NCBI RefSeq assembly: GCF_007595705.1
Contig: NZ_NISY01000006.1
Span: forward strand, 248,001-312,000
Source of the DNA: Streptomyces sp. SAJ15
GTDB lineage: Bacteria > Actinomycetota > Actinomycetes > Streptomycetales > Streptomycetaceae
Length of the DNA stretch: 64,000 bases
Direction of reading: 5' to 3'
Part shown: piece after piece, positions 17,954 through 25,403 of the stretch
How the letters are laid out: each line of letters begins with the position of its first letter
How positions within the stretch are numbered: position 1 is the stretch's first letter
Notes under the pieces: generated by a model
What the model saw: only the letters and a program-made list of their open reading frames with translations
What the model was told of the DNA's origin: nothing
Database searches by the model: none
Program-made: the position numbers and the translations under genes

Positions 17954-18142
17954 AGGCCGTTGCACGCGATGATCGATGCCTTCGCCACCGCCGGCTTCCG
18001 TCTTTCCGTCATCAGCGAGCCGCAGCCCGACCCCGCCGCCCGTGAGCTGTTCCCCGACGGCTTCCACGACCTTTCGAGTAAAACCTGCTTCCTGTTCTTC
18101 GTCGTCGAGGTACCGCCGTCGGCTACCGGCTCGGACGACTAA
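17954..18142 (+). pseudogene. Remnant of a SAM-dependent methyltransferase (C-terminus)
   Basis: About 60 residues, RPLHAMIDAFATAGFRLSVISEPQ then FPDGFHDLSSKTCFLFFVVEVPP, match the last part of class I methyltransferases of the UbiE/small-molecule type, where the AGF strand is followed by EPxPxxxxxELFP and a FLFF strand. The SAM-binding N-terminal two thirds are missing. It ends at TAA 18140-18142. Confidence 0.6.
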
Positions 18143-18170
18143 CCAGTGGTCCGGTCCGTCTGAGGCCCGC

Positions 18171-19124
18171 TCAGCGGACGACGAGGACCAGCTTGCCCCG
18201 GGTACGCCCGGTCTCGCCCAGCGCGTGGGCCGTGGCGGCCTCGGCGAGCGGGAAGGCGCCCGCGACGGTCGGCCGGAGCCTGCCGCTCTCGACGAGGTCG
18301 GCGATGGCCGTCATGCCCGCGTGGTCGGCCTCGACGAGCAGGAGTTCCGTGCGGACACCGAGCCTGTCGGCCTCCTCGGAGAGTCCCTCCGTGCCGTGGG
18401 GCAGCAACGAGACGAGCAGGCCGCCGGGGCGGAGCGTACGCAGGGAGCGGAGGCGGACCTCGCCGCCGAGGGCGTCCAGGACGACGTCGACGTCGCGCAC
18501 CGTCTCCGCGACGTCGGTGGTGTGGTAGTCGATGACCTCGTCCGCGCCGAGCTCGCGCAGGTAGTCGTGGTTCGCCGCGCTCGCCGTGCCGATGACGTAC
18601 GCGCCACGCGCCTTGGCGACCTGGACGGCCATGTGCCCGACGCCGCCGGCCGCGGCATGGACGAGGACGCGCTGTCCGGCCTGGACATCGGCGGTGTCGA
18701 CGAGAGCCTGCCAGGCCGTGAGCCCCGCGAGCGGAAGGGCGGCCGCCGCGACGTGGTCGATGGAAGAGGGCTTGCGCACCAGGGCACGCGCGGGAGCGGT
18801 GACGTACTCGGCGTGGGAGCCGGCGCCGTACGGATAGGGAAGCATCCCGAAGACCTCGTCCCCCGGCTTGAACAGGGTGACCCCGACCCCCACCGCCTCG
18901 ACGACGCCGGAGACGTCCCAGCCCAGGACATACGGGGGCTCGCCCAGAAACAATGTGAAGGCCCGGTGCTTCCAATCGGTCGGGTTGAGCCCGGCCGCGT
19001 GCACCCGCACGAGCACCTCGTTCAGACCCGGGGTCGGAACAGGCAGCTCGACCTCCTTCAGGACCTCGGGTCTGCCGAGGACATCCTGGCTGATGGCACG
19101 CATGGTGGTGGTGAGTTCGCTCAT
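18171..19124 (-). CDS. NADP-dependent quinone oxidoreductase/zinc-type alcohol dehydrogenase family
   Basis: A 317-residue medium-chain dehydrogenase/reductase without the structural zinc site. The N-terminal catalytic domain carries VLVRVHAAGLNPTDWK and VLGWDVSGVVEAVGVGV. The Rossmann motif is VLVHAAAGGVGHMAVQVAKARGAYVIGTAS, followed by ELGADEVIDY and the C-terminal GRLRPTVAGAFPLAEAATAHAL. These are typical of quinone oxidoreductases (QorA/zeta-crystallin like). ATG at 19124 has GGAGG right upstream. It is divergent from the GlxA-type regulator at 19194, 69 bases away, its likely controller. Confidence 0.9.
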   Translation of the reverse strand: MSELTTTMRAISQDVLGRPEVLKEVELPVPTPGLNEVLVRVHAAGLNPTDWKHRAFTLFLGEPPYVLGWDVSGVVEAVGVGVTLFKPGDEVFGMLPYPYGAGSHAEYVTAPARALVRKPSSIDHVAAAALPLAGLTAWQALVDTADVQAGQRVLVHAAAGGVGHMAVQVAKARGAYVIGTASAANHDYLRELGADEVIDYHTTDVAETVRDVDVVLDALGGEVRLRSLRTLRPGGLLVSLLPHGTEGLSEEADRLGVRTELLLVEADHAGMTAIADLVESGRLRPTVAGAFPLAEAATAHALGETGRTRGKLVLVVR

Positions 19125-19193
19125 GCCTCCAGGCTGCGATCTCGGCAACGCCCCGACAATGGCACGATGGTCAACCTTCGCTAGGATCCTGCC

Positions 19194-20135
19194 ATGCATC
19201 GTGTGGTCGTCCTGGCGCTCGACGGGTTCTACCCCTTCGAACTCGGCATCCCCCAGCGGGTCTTCGGCTCGGCGGACGGCCGATACGAGGTCCTCACCTG
19301 TACGGTCGACGGCCGTCCGGTGCGCAGCGACTCCGACTTCACACTGAGCGTCGAACAAGGCGCCGAGGTCCTGCGCACCGCCGACACGGTCGTCGTCCCG
19401 CCGTGCTCCATGTCCCTGATCAGCGCCGAGCTCCCGGCGGCGGTTGCCGACGCACTCGCACAGATCCGGCCGGGCACCCGCCTGGTGTCCATCTGCACCG
19501 GCGCCTTCGTCCTCGCGGCCGCCGGGTTGCTCGACGGACGCCCCGCCACCACCCACTGGGCGCTGGCCGACACCTTCCGCCGCATGTTCCCCCGGGTGGC
19601 GCTCGACCCGAAGGTGCTGTTCGTCGACGACGGTGATGTGCTCACCTCCGCCGGGGCCGCCTCCGGAGTGGACGTCTGCCTGCACCTCATCCGCGAGGAC
19701 CACGGGAGCGAGGTCGCCAACAGTGTGGCCCGCCGGTGCGTCGTACCGCCGTGGCGCGACGGCGGGCAGGCCCAGTACATCGAGCAACCCGTCCCCGAAC
19801 CGTCCGCCACCGGTACCGCCGCGACACGCGAGTGGGCCCTGGCGCGCCTGGACCAGCCGCTCAGCCTCGCCGACCTCGCGGGCCACGCGCGCATGAGCGT
19901 GCGCACGTTCGCCCGTCGCTTCCAGGAGGAGACCGGTACGAGTCCGGGCCGCTGGCTCATCGGACAACGACTGCACCGGGCACGCCGGCTCCTGGAGTCC
20001 ACCGACCTTTCCGTGGACCGCATCGCGGGCGAGGTCGGCTTCGCGACCGCGGCGTCCCTGCGGCACCATCTGCAGGCATCGATCGGTGTGTCACCGGCGG
20101 CGTACCGACGCACCTTTCTGGCCGGCGCGAGATGA
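19194..20135 (+). CDS. GlxA family AraC-type transcriptional regulator
   Basis: A 313-residue protein. Residues 1-175 form a DJ-1/PfpI (GATase1-like) domain: VVVLALDGFYPFELGIPQRVFG, SICTGAFVLAAAGLLDGR with the nucleophile-position Cys, ATTHW, and DVLTSAGAASGVDVCLHLIR. Residues 210-313 hold the two AraC helix-turn-helix units (SLADLAGHARMSVRTFARRFQ and SVDRIAGEVGFATAASLRHHLQ). Members of this family regulate genes for small-molecule metabolism; the divergent quinone reductase is the likely target. Its stop codon lies within the first unit of a 33-bp minisatellite. Confidence 0.93.
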   Translation: MHRVVVLALDGFYPFELGIPQRVFGSADGRYEVLTCTVDGRPVRSDSDFTLSVEQGAEVLRTADTVVVPPCSMSLISAELPAAVADALAQIRPGTRLVSICTGAFVLAAAGLLDGRPATTHWALADTFRRMFPRVALDPKVLFVDDGDVLTSAGAASGVDVCLHLIREDHGSEVANSVARRCVVPPWRDGGQAQYIEQPVPEPSATGTAATREWALARLDQPLSLADLAGHARMSVRTFARRFQEETGTSPGRWLIGQRLHRARRLLESTDLSVDRIAGEVGFATAASLRHHLQASIGVSPAAYRRTFLAGAR

Positions 20136-20227
20136 CCGAGCCGCCGAGATCACCGGCCGCCGAGATGACCGAGTCGCCGAGATGACCGGCCGCCGAGATG
20201 ACCGAGTCGCCGAGATGACCGGCCGCC
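20129..20227. repeat. Three tandem copies of a 33-bp minisatellite
   Basis: The unit begins GAGATGACCGAGTCGCCGAG and spans 33 bp; copies lie at 20129-20161, 20162-20194 and 20195-20227. The first has a few substitutions; copies 2 and 3 are identical. The array includes the stop codon of the GlxA-type gene (TGA 20133-20135). Confidence 0.9.
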
Positions 20228-20361
20228 GAGTTTGATCGGCACGGGCCTCAGCTCGGCAGGCGTCTCGAAAAACGAGTTGCCCGGGCCGCCGCGGCACCAC
20301 AGGATCTGCCCATGACCATCACCGTCGCCTTCCTGCCGCCGACCACCGCCGACCGATCGGC

Positions 20362-21048
20362 GTGCGGCCAGCAGCAGCCCGGCCGAACCCGGAGGCCGAT
20401 GCCCGCGCGCTCGTGACCGCCGCCCTGGTCGCGGGCCTCGTCGCCGGATACGGCATCGCCGTTCCGGTGGGGGCGGTCGCGACGTATCTGGTGGCCCTCA
20501 CGGCCCGGACGTCGTGGAGGGTCGGCGCCGCCGCCGCGCTGGGTGTCGCCACGGCCGACGGCCTCTATGCCCTGCTCGCCGTGGTCGGGGGCTCCGGACT
20601 CACCCACGTCGTCGAGCCGATCGCCATTCCTCTGCGCTGTGCCTCGGCCGTGGTGCTCATCGCGCTGGCGGCCCACAGCGGTGCCAGCGCGATCAGTCGG
20701 TACCGCGAACGCCGGACGGCGGCGGCCCGGACAGAGGCAGCCCGTATCGGCCCCGCGCGGGCCTATCTGGGGTTGTTGGGGATCACCATGATGAACCCCC
20801 TGACCGTGCTCTACTTCGCGGCGCTCGTGCTCGGCGGCCAGACCGCGGCGGATCCCACCCTGCTGGAGCAAGCCGTCTTCGTCCTCGCCGCCTTCGCGGC
20901 ATCCGCCAGCTGGCAACTGCTGCTCGCCGGTGGCGGAGCACTGCTCGGCCGGGCGCTGACCGGAGACCGCGGGCGGCTCGTCACCGCCATGGCCTCCAGC
21001 ACCCTGATCACCGCACTCGCCGTCCACCTGCTGATCTCCGTACCCTGA
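20362..21048 (+). CDS. LysE/RhtB-type exporter
   Basis: A protein of up to 228 residues with about six hydrophobic helices. It opens with AGLVAGYGIAVPVGAVATYLVALTA, equivalent to the PGP entry of LysE proteins with P and G retained, and has YLGLLGITMMNPLTVLYFAALV, the conserved helix IV motif (G-x-x-x-N-P). The C-terminus is ITALAVHLLIS. LysE proteins export amino acids or other small metabolites. The start is uncertain: GTG at 20362 or GTG at 20413, neither with a good ribosome site. No regulator is next to it. Confidence 0.8.
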   Translation: MRPAAARPNPEADARALVTAALVAGLVAGYGIAVPVGAVATYLVALTARTSWRVGAAAALGVATADGLYALLAVVGGSGLTHVVEPIAIPLRCASAVVLIALAAHSGASAISRYRERRTAAARTEAARIGPARAYLGLLGITMMNPLTVLYFAALVLGGQTAADPTLLEQAVFVLAAFAASASWQLLLAGGGALLGRALTGDRGRLVTAMASSTLITALAVHLLISVP

Positions 21049-21185
21049 CCCTGACCAGTCGTGACGTCGAGGTGCTGAGCCCCGGATCCGAGGACTCATC
21101 CGGTCAGGGGGACTGGGGCGCCGTTCCGCGGGCAGGGGGTCCGCAGCGGTGGAAGCCCGGCGTCCACGCGTGCCCGCGCGAAGCC

Positions 21186-21602
21186 CTACGAGGCGGCCGC
21201 GGCGGTGTGGAGTACCGCGAAGAGTCCACGGATCCGGGTGCCGTCCGGCAGGGCCCAGTGGCCTGTGACCTGGCCGGTCGCACCCTCCGGGAGGTGATCC
21301 CGGCCGTCCGGGCTGGGCCGCAGGACGCGCTGCAGCCGGAGCGTCACACCCCGCGGCGCACGTAGCTCGGTGCCCTCCCGGTCGTCCGCGGCGCTGGTGG
21401 CCATGCCGTCACCGAGGGGGAACGTGCCGATGTAGGAGCGGGTGACCTGCCGGTCTACGGTGTCGCTGACGCTCTGCGCCTGGGCCTCGACCCGGCCCTC
21501 CACCAAGGCCAGCAACTCGGCGACCAGCACCGGGTCATGGGCCCCGTCGTAGACCCAGCGCGGCCCCAACACCCCGTGCTCCGTATACCGGCGGTCCCCT
21601 TC
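21186..21602 (-). pseudogene. 5'-truncated maltokinase N-terminal cap-like protein
   Basis: About 138 residues match the C-terminal two thirds of the small stand-alone maltokinase cap-like proteins (a beta-rich domain found at the N-terminus of Pep2 maltokinases): EHGVLGPRWVYDGAHDPVLVAEL, AQAQSVSDT, and TGHWALPDGTRIRGLFAVL. The usual N-terminal 60-70 residues, with the first strands, are not present in any frame upstream (21603-21780), and no start codon with a ribosome site exists at the break. Probably non-functional. Confidence 0.65.
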
Positions 21603-21791
21603 CGTGGCGCGGTGATGATCACTTCTACTCCGCCACCTGCCGTGGCGCTCCGGGCCGGCCGCCCCGGCGGGGGCCGCGGGCCGGCGCCCTGCCGGGAGGG
21701 CCGACCCGAGGTGCGGATGCCCGGTCACCTGCGCACGATGGAAAGCGGGGCTGAGGGGATCGTGCGCAGATTCTGAGAACGGGAGGCGGGA

Positions 21792-22589
21792 ATGGCCGAG
21801 CAACGGTTCACGATCGAGCTTGAGCGCGCCGGTGTGGGCGACGAGAACCCCGAGCTCGTCAAGGTCCAGGAGTATCTCTCGAGGTACGGCTACCTCCGCG
21901 GCAGGCAGGAGCAGGGCCGGCTCGACACCGCGACAAGCGAGGCGGTGGCCACCTTCCAGCGGTTCGCCGGCATCGAGGAGACCGGCGAGGTGGACCGGAC
22001 GACCATCGAGGCGATGGAGCGCCGCCGCTGCGGAGTGCCCGACACCCGGAGCGTCGACCAGATGCGGGGCGGCGCCAGTGCCGAATTCGTACTGAGAGGC
22101 TGCAAGTACGAACAGGAGAGCATGCGTTACCGGTTCCTCAACGGCACCCAGGACATCGCCGCCGAGGACGAGCGTGGCGCGGTCGGCAGGGCCTTCGACA
22201 CCTGGGCGGCGGTTCTCTCCGGAATGACCTTCGAGGAGAGCGACTCCTCCGACGCGGACTTCACCATCACATGGGCCAGCAGTTCCCACGGCGACGGATC
22301 CGCGTTCGACGGCGTCGGCAACACCCTCGCCCACGCCTTCTTCCCCCCACCGTGCGGCGGGCCCAACGCCGGGGCGCTGCACTTCGACGAGGCCGAGAAG
22401 TGGAGCCTGACGGGCAGCGGACAGACCATCGACACCGAGACCGTCGCGCTCCACGAGATCGGTCACCTCCTCGGCCTGGACCACTCCCAGGTGAACACGG
22501 CGGTGATGGCACCCTTCTACGGCGGCCCCCGTCGAACGCTGTCACAGGACGACATCGACGGCATCCGGGTGCTCTACCCGGCGGCGTGA
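21792..22589 (+). CDS. Matrixin-type (M10) zinc metalloprotease with peptidoglycan-binding-like prodomain and cysteine switch
   Basis: A 265-residue protein with the plan of a matrix metalloproteinase. Residues 20-75 are a PGB_1-type domain (VQEYLSRYGYLRGR, then AVATFQRFAGIEETGEVD). Residues 78-84 are RRCGVPD, nearly identical to the animal MMP cysteine switch (PRCGVPD), with Cys80 placed to hold the catalytic zinc. The catalytic domain has ADFTITWASSSHGDGSAFDG, TLAHAFFPP, ALHFDEAEKW (structural metal ligands), HEIGHLLGLDH (221-231) and the Met-turn VMAPFY. There is no signal peptide, so it is either exported by another route or intracellular. GGGAGGCGGGA upstream of the ATG supports the start. 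Its last codons begin a 32-bp minisatellite. Confidence 0.95.
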   Translation: MAEQRFTIELERAGVGDENPELVKVQEYLSRYGYLRGRQEQGRLDTATSEAVATFQRFAGIEETGEVDRTTIEAMERRRCGVPDTRSVDQMRGGASAEFVLRGCKYEQESMRYRFLNGTQDIAAEDERGAVGRAFDTWAAVLSGMTFEESDSSDADFTITWASSSHGDGSAFDGVGNTLAHAFFPPPCGGPNAGALHFDEAEKWSLTGSGQTIDTETVALHEIGHLLGLDHSQVNTAVMAPFYGGPRRTLSQDDIDGIRVLYPAA

Positions 22590-22674
22590 CGCACGGGGGA
22601 GCGCGCCACGCGGCGGCGTGGCGCGCTGGGGAGCGGGCTACCCGGCGGTGTGGCGCACGGGGGAGCAGGCCACG
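22579..22674. repeat. Three tandem copies of a 32-bp minisatellite
   Basis: Units starting CGGCGG(C/T)GTG(A/G)CGC lie at 22579-22610, 22611-22642 and 22643-22674. The first overlaps the last codons and stop of the metalloprotease gene. Not a multiple of three, unlike the array at 20129. Confidence 0.85.
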
Positions 22675-22805
22675 GCGAACGACCACTTCGACGGCTGGGG
22701 CTCCCGAGGCGGGGCTACGGAACCGGGCTTCGCCGTCTCGCGTCCCTCCCTGGCGAAACGTGAACTGAACCGGCGATCAGGGACCGGGCGGATGGGGGCG
22801 GACGG

Positions 22806-23489
22806 ATGCGGGCGGGGGAGAAGGCGAGGCGTCGACGAACGGGCGGCCGAGCGTGGTTGGTCTGCGTCGCGGCGCTCGGGATGACGGCCGCCCTCTCCGG
22901 ATGCGCCGGGGACGGCGACGACGAGGCATCGAAAGCACCCGTGTCGTTCGGAGCGGACTGGGACCGCGAGGCCGACCCGGGTACCCCGCACTCCATCGGC
23001 GGTGACGGCGTGCCACGTCTTCGGCTCACGCTGCCGGACGGCGTGGACGTCAAGAAGGGCCACACCCTGGTGACCGCCCCCGGCACCCCGGCTGAATGCC
23101 GGGTCCCGCCTCAGCGGGCCGTCGACGACCACTGGAACGTCTACTACTCCTGGTACTCGATGCCGACCTCCTGCGAGGTCGACAAGGAGAGGAACGAGAA
23201 TCCGCACAACGGCATGCACCCCCGCTACCGGACGGCCGCCGATATCCCACCCGCGGTGAACAAGACCGCTCGTACGGTGAGCACCCCGCTGGGCCCGGCG
23301 CGGGTGTTCAAGCAGAAGTTCTGGAGAGCGACCAACGAGTATCGCTCCTTCTACGAACCGTTCGTGGTCATCACCCTGGACAAGCCCGCCGACCCCGAGT
23401 ACCCGACCCTGGTGTTCACGTCGGAAGAGGCCAAGATCTCGGAGACCGATCTGCTTCGGGTCGTCACCAGGGATCTGACTCCCCGCTGA
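22806..23489 (+). CDS. Lipoprotein of unknown function
   Basis: A 227-residue protein with an Arg-rich N-terminus, a hydrophobic core (AWLVCVAALGMTAA) and the lipobox LSGC (Cys about 33), so it should be a lipid-anchored extracytoplasmic protein. The mature part is polar, with a repeated Trp/Tyr-rich stretch (HWNVYYSWYSMP), two further Cys residues (in AECRVPP and TSCEVD) likely to form a disulfide, and a C-terminal PLGPARVFKQKFWRATNEYRS segment. I do not recognise a family. Confidence 0.85.
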   Translation: MRAGEKARRRRTGGRAWLVCVAALGMTAALSGCAGDGDDEASKAPVSFGADWDREADPGTPHSIGGDGVPRLRLTLPDGVDVKKGHTLVTAPGTPAECRVPPQRAVDDHWNVYYSWYSMPTSCEVDKERNENPHNGMHPRYRTAADIPPAVNKTARTVSTPLGPARVFKQKFWRATNEYRSFYEPFVVITLDKPADPEYPTLVFTSEEAKISETDLLRVVTRDLTPR

Positions 23490-23573
23490 GGACTCCGCCG
23501 CGGACCGAGGTGAGCGGCGGCGCACCGGGTGTCCCGGTGATGGCTTCCTGGGCGGACAGCATCTTCCCCGCCT

Positions 23574-23760
23574 CTAGCAGGCACGCGGGGCTACCAGGCC
23601 GGATTCGTAGGCGAGCACCACGAGCTGCGCCCGGTCCGCTCCACGGGGAGCTCGGCATGGACGGTGAAGCCGCCCCCGCCGCGCGCTTCGGCGCGCAGCC
23701 GACCGCCGAGGGTGGTGACGCGCTCGCGCCTGCCGAGCAGCCCGAGACCGGGCACGGAAG
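23574..23760 (-). pseudogene. Scar of a two-component system (histidine kinase end joined to response regulator end)
   Basis: The minus strand first reads GLGLLGRRERVTTLGGRLRAE then GGGFTVHAELPVE, the G2-box end of NarX/DesK-type histidine kinases. In another frame it continues DRAQLVVLAYESGLVAPRAC and a stop at 23574, the end of a LuxR-type response regulator. In such operons the regulator follows the kinase, so the pattern fits an internal deletion that removed nearly all of the regulator gene. Confidence 0.6.
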
Positions 23761-23786
23761 ATGCCGCAGGACTGTGAGCCCTGCGC

Positions 23787-25391
23787 TCACGGCCCGATCT
23801 CGAACTGGGGCGGCTTGAGGCCGGTGACGCATCCGGTATTCGGAGCGGTCGGAGTGTCGAAGAAGGAGGCGGTGATCTCTTGGGCGCACCGTGACGTGGC
23901 GAACACCACATGGGGCTCGTAGGGGACCGTGACGACGGTGGCCTGACTCAACGTACGGGCGACGTACGGGCCGTTGTCCGCCCCGGTCTGGGAGTCGAAG
24001 CCGCCCGACAGGGCGAGGGTGGGGATGTCGCTCCGTGTGACGTCGCGGATGGAGGGCGGCGCCGCGGGGATGTTCCAGACGGCGCAGTCCGGACGGAGGA
24101 AGGTGAGCTGCGGAGCCTGGGCCTGTACCGAGCGGGGGAACGACGGGAACGCCTCCTGCCCGGCCCGGATCACCTCGGCCTGGCTCTCGTACGGCACCCA
24201 CTCACTGCAGAAGACGCCGTAGGCGAGCCCGTGGGCGACCCTGCCGAATGCCTGGGGGCTGAGCCTGCCGCCCGCCCACTGCTCGGCGATCCGCTGCGGG
24301 TTGCCGTGGGCCAGTTCGTCGAGAGAACGGGGTACGCCCGGCGCCACATGGGTGGCGGAGGTCATCCAGTTCACCAGGGCTCCGCCGTCCAGTACGACCT
24401 TCACCGGCTCCGGGTGGCCGGGGACCGTGACGGTGGTCGTGACCGGGTGAGCTTCCAGTTCACGGACGAGGCGGTCGAAGGTGGCGGACAGGTTCGGATA
24501 GCGGCGGTCGCACGCGGGCTGCTCCGCGCAGGCTTTGAACAGGCCGTCGAAGCCCTGCCGGGCGCTGCTCCAGGCCAGCGCCGAACCCGCCTTGGACGGC
24601 GGCAGGATGCCGTCGATGCCGACCGACCGGATTCCCTGGGGGTGTTGGCGCATGTAGATGAGCGCCAGGTGAGTGCCGTAGGAGATGCCGAACACGTTCC
24701 ACTGATCGAGGCCCAGCGCGACGCGCAGATCCGCGTAGTCGGCGGCGCTCTCGGTGTCGTCGTAGGCGCTGAGGTCGACACCGCGGCCCGCCAACCGCTC
24801 GCGGCAGGTGCGCGTCGCCTCGACGTGCAGGCGCTCGGTGGACGGCGCACCGAAGACGAGGCCGACCACGCGTGCGTTGAACTCGTCGATATTGGGGCAG
24901 GTGAGCGCCGGGTCGGCCGAGTACGTCCCCCGCTGGGACATGAAGATCACGTCCCGGTCGCGGTTCAGGCCGCCGTCGATCGCCATCTGCGCCTCCCCGA
25001 CCGCGTCGTCGCCCGGTCCACCGGCGAACCACACGATCGGGTCGGGCTTCGGTCGGGCGGCCGCCGCCGGCACGATCGCGACACCGAGGGTGATCGTGCG
25101 ACCGTCGCGCTCGGCGCGGTTCTCGGGCACGGTGAGTGTGCCGCAGCGGGCCTCCGTGAGCGCGGGGATCGGCTCCGGCGTCTTCGGGCAAGGGCCCGGC
25201 TCGAAGCGGGCATCGCCCACCGTCCGGGCAACGGTGCCGATTCCCGCTCCGGTGGAGGTGCTGGTGCCGTGGTGTTCCGCGCGGGCGGGCGTCGCGAGCA
25301 GGCCGGTGACGAGGATTCCGGTCGCCACCGCGGCCGACATGGCGTGGAGCCGAACGGTGCCGCGACGACGGGGCGGGTGGTTGAGTGCCAT
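23787..25391 (-). CDS. Secreted S33 family peptidase (tripeptidyl aminopeptidase-like)
   Basis: A 534-residue alpha/beta hydrolase with a signal peptide (Arg-rich start, then AVATGILVTGLLATPARA). The mature protein has the family N-terminus FEPGPCPKTPEPIP, the oxyanion strand PIVWFAGGPGDDA, the nucleophile elbow GISYGTH (Ser237), the acid in LALSGGFDSQTG and the His in VPYEPHVVFA. S33 exopeptidases of this type (SlpD/E, Tap-like) remove short peptides from protein N-termini outside the cell. It lies 12 bases downstream of a paralogue on the same strand, so the two form an operon that arose by tandem duplication. Confidence 0.92.
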   Translation of the reverse strand: MALNHPPRRRGTVRLHAMSAAVATGILVTGLLATPARAEHHGTSTSTGAGIGTVARTVGDARFEPGPCPKTPEPIPALTEARCGTLTVPENRAERDGRTITLGVAIVPAAAARPKPDPIVWFAGGPGDDAVGEAQMAIDGGLNRDRDVIFMSQRGTYSADPALTCPNIDEFNARVVGLVFGAPSTERLHVEATRTCRERLAGRGVDLSAYDDTESAADYADLRVALGLDQWNVFGISYGTHLALIYMRQHPQGIRSVGIDGILPPSKAGSALAWSSARQGFDGLFKACAEQPACDRRYPNLSATFDRLVRELEAHPVTTTVTVPGHPEPVKVVLDGGALVNWMTSATHVAPGVPRSLDELAHGNPQRIAEQWAGGRLSPQAFGRVAHGLAYGVFCSEWVPYESQAEVIRAGQEAFPSFPRSVQAQAPQLTFLRPDCAVWNIPAAPPSIRDVTRSDIPTLALSGGFDSQTGADNGPYVARTLSQATVVTVPYEPHVVFATSRCAQEITASFFDTPTAPNTGCVTGLKPPQFEIGP

Positions 25392-25403
25392 CTGACCTCC
25401 CGG

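Noticed and set aside
20129..22674. The 32- and 33-bp tandem arrays considered as CRISPR repeats
   Set aside because: Units are contiguous with no unique spacers and no cas genes are near.
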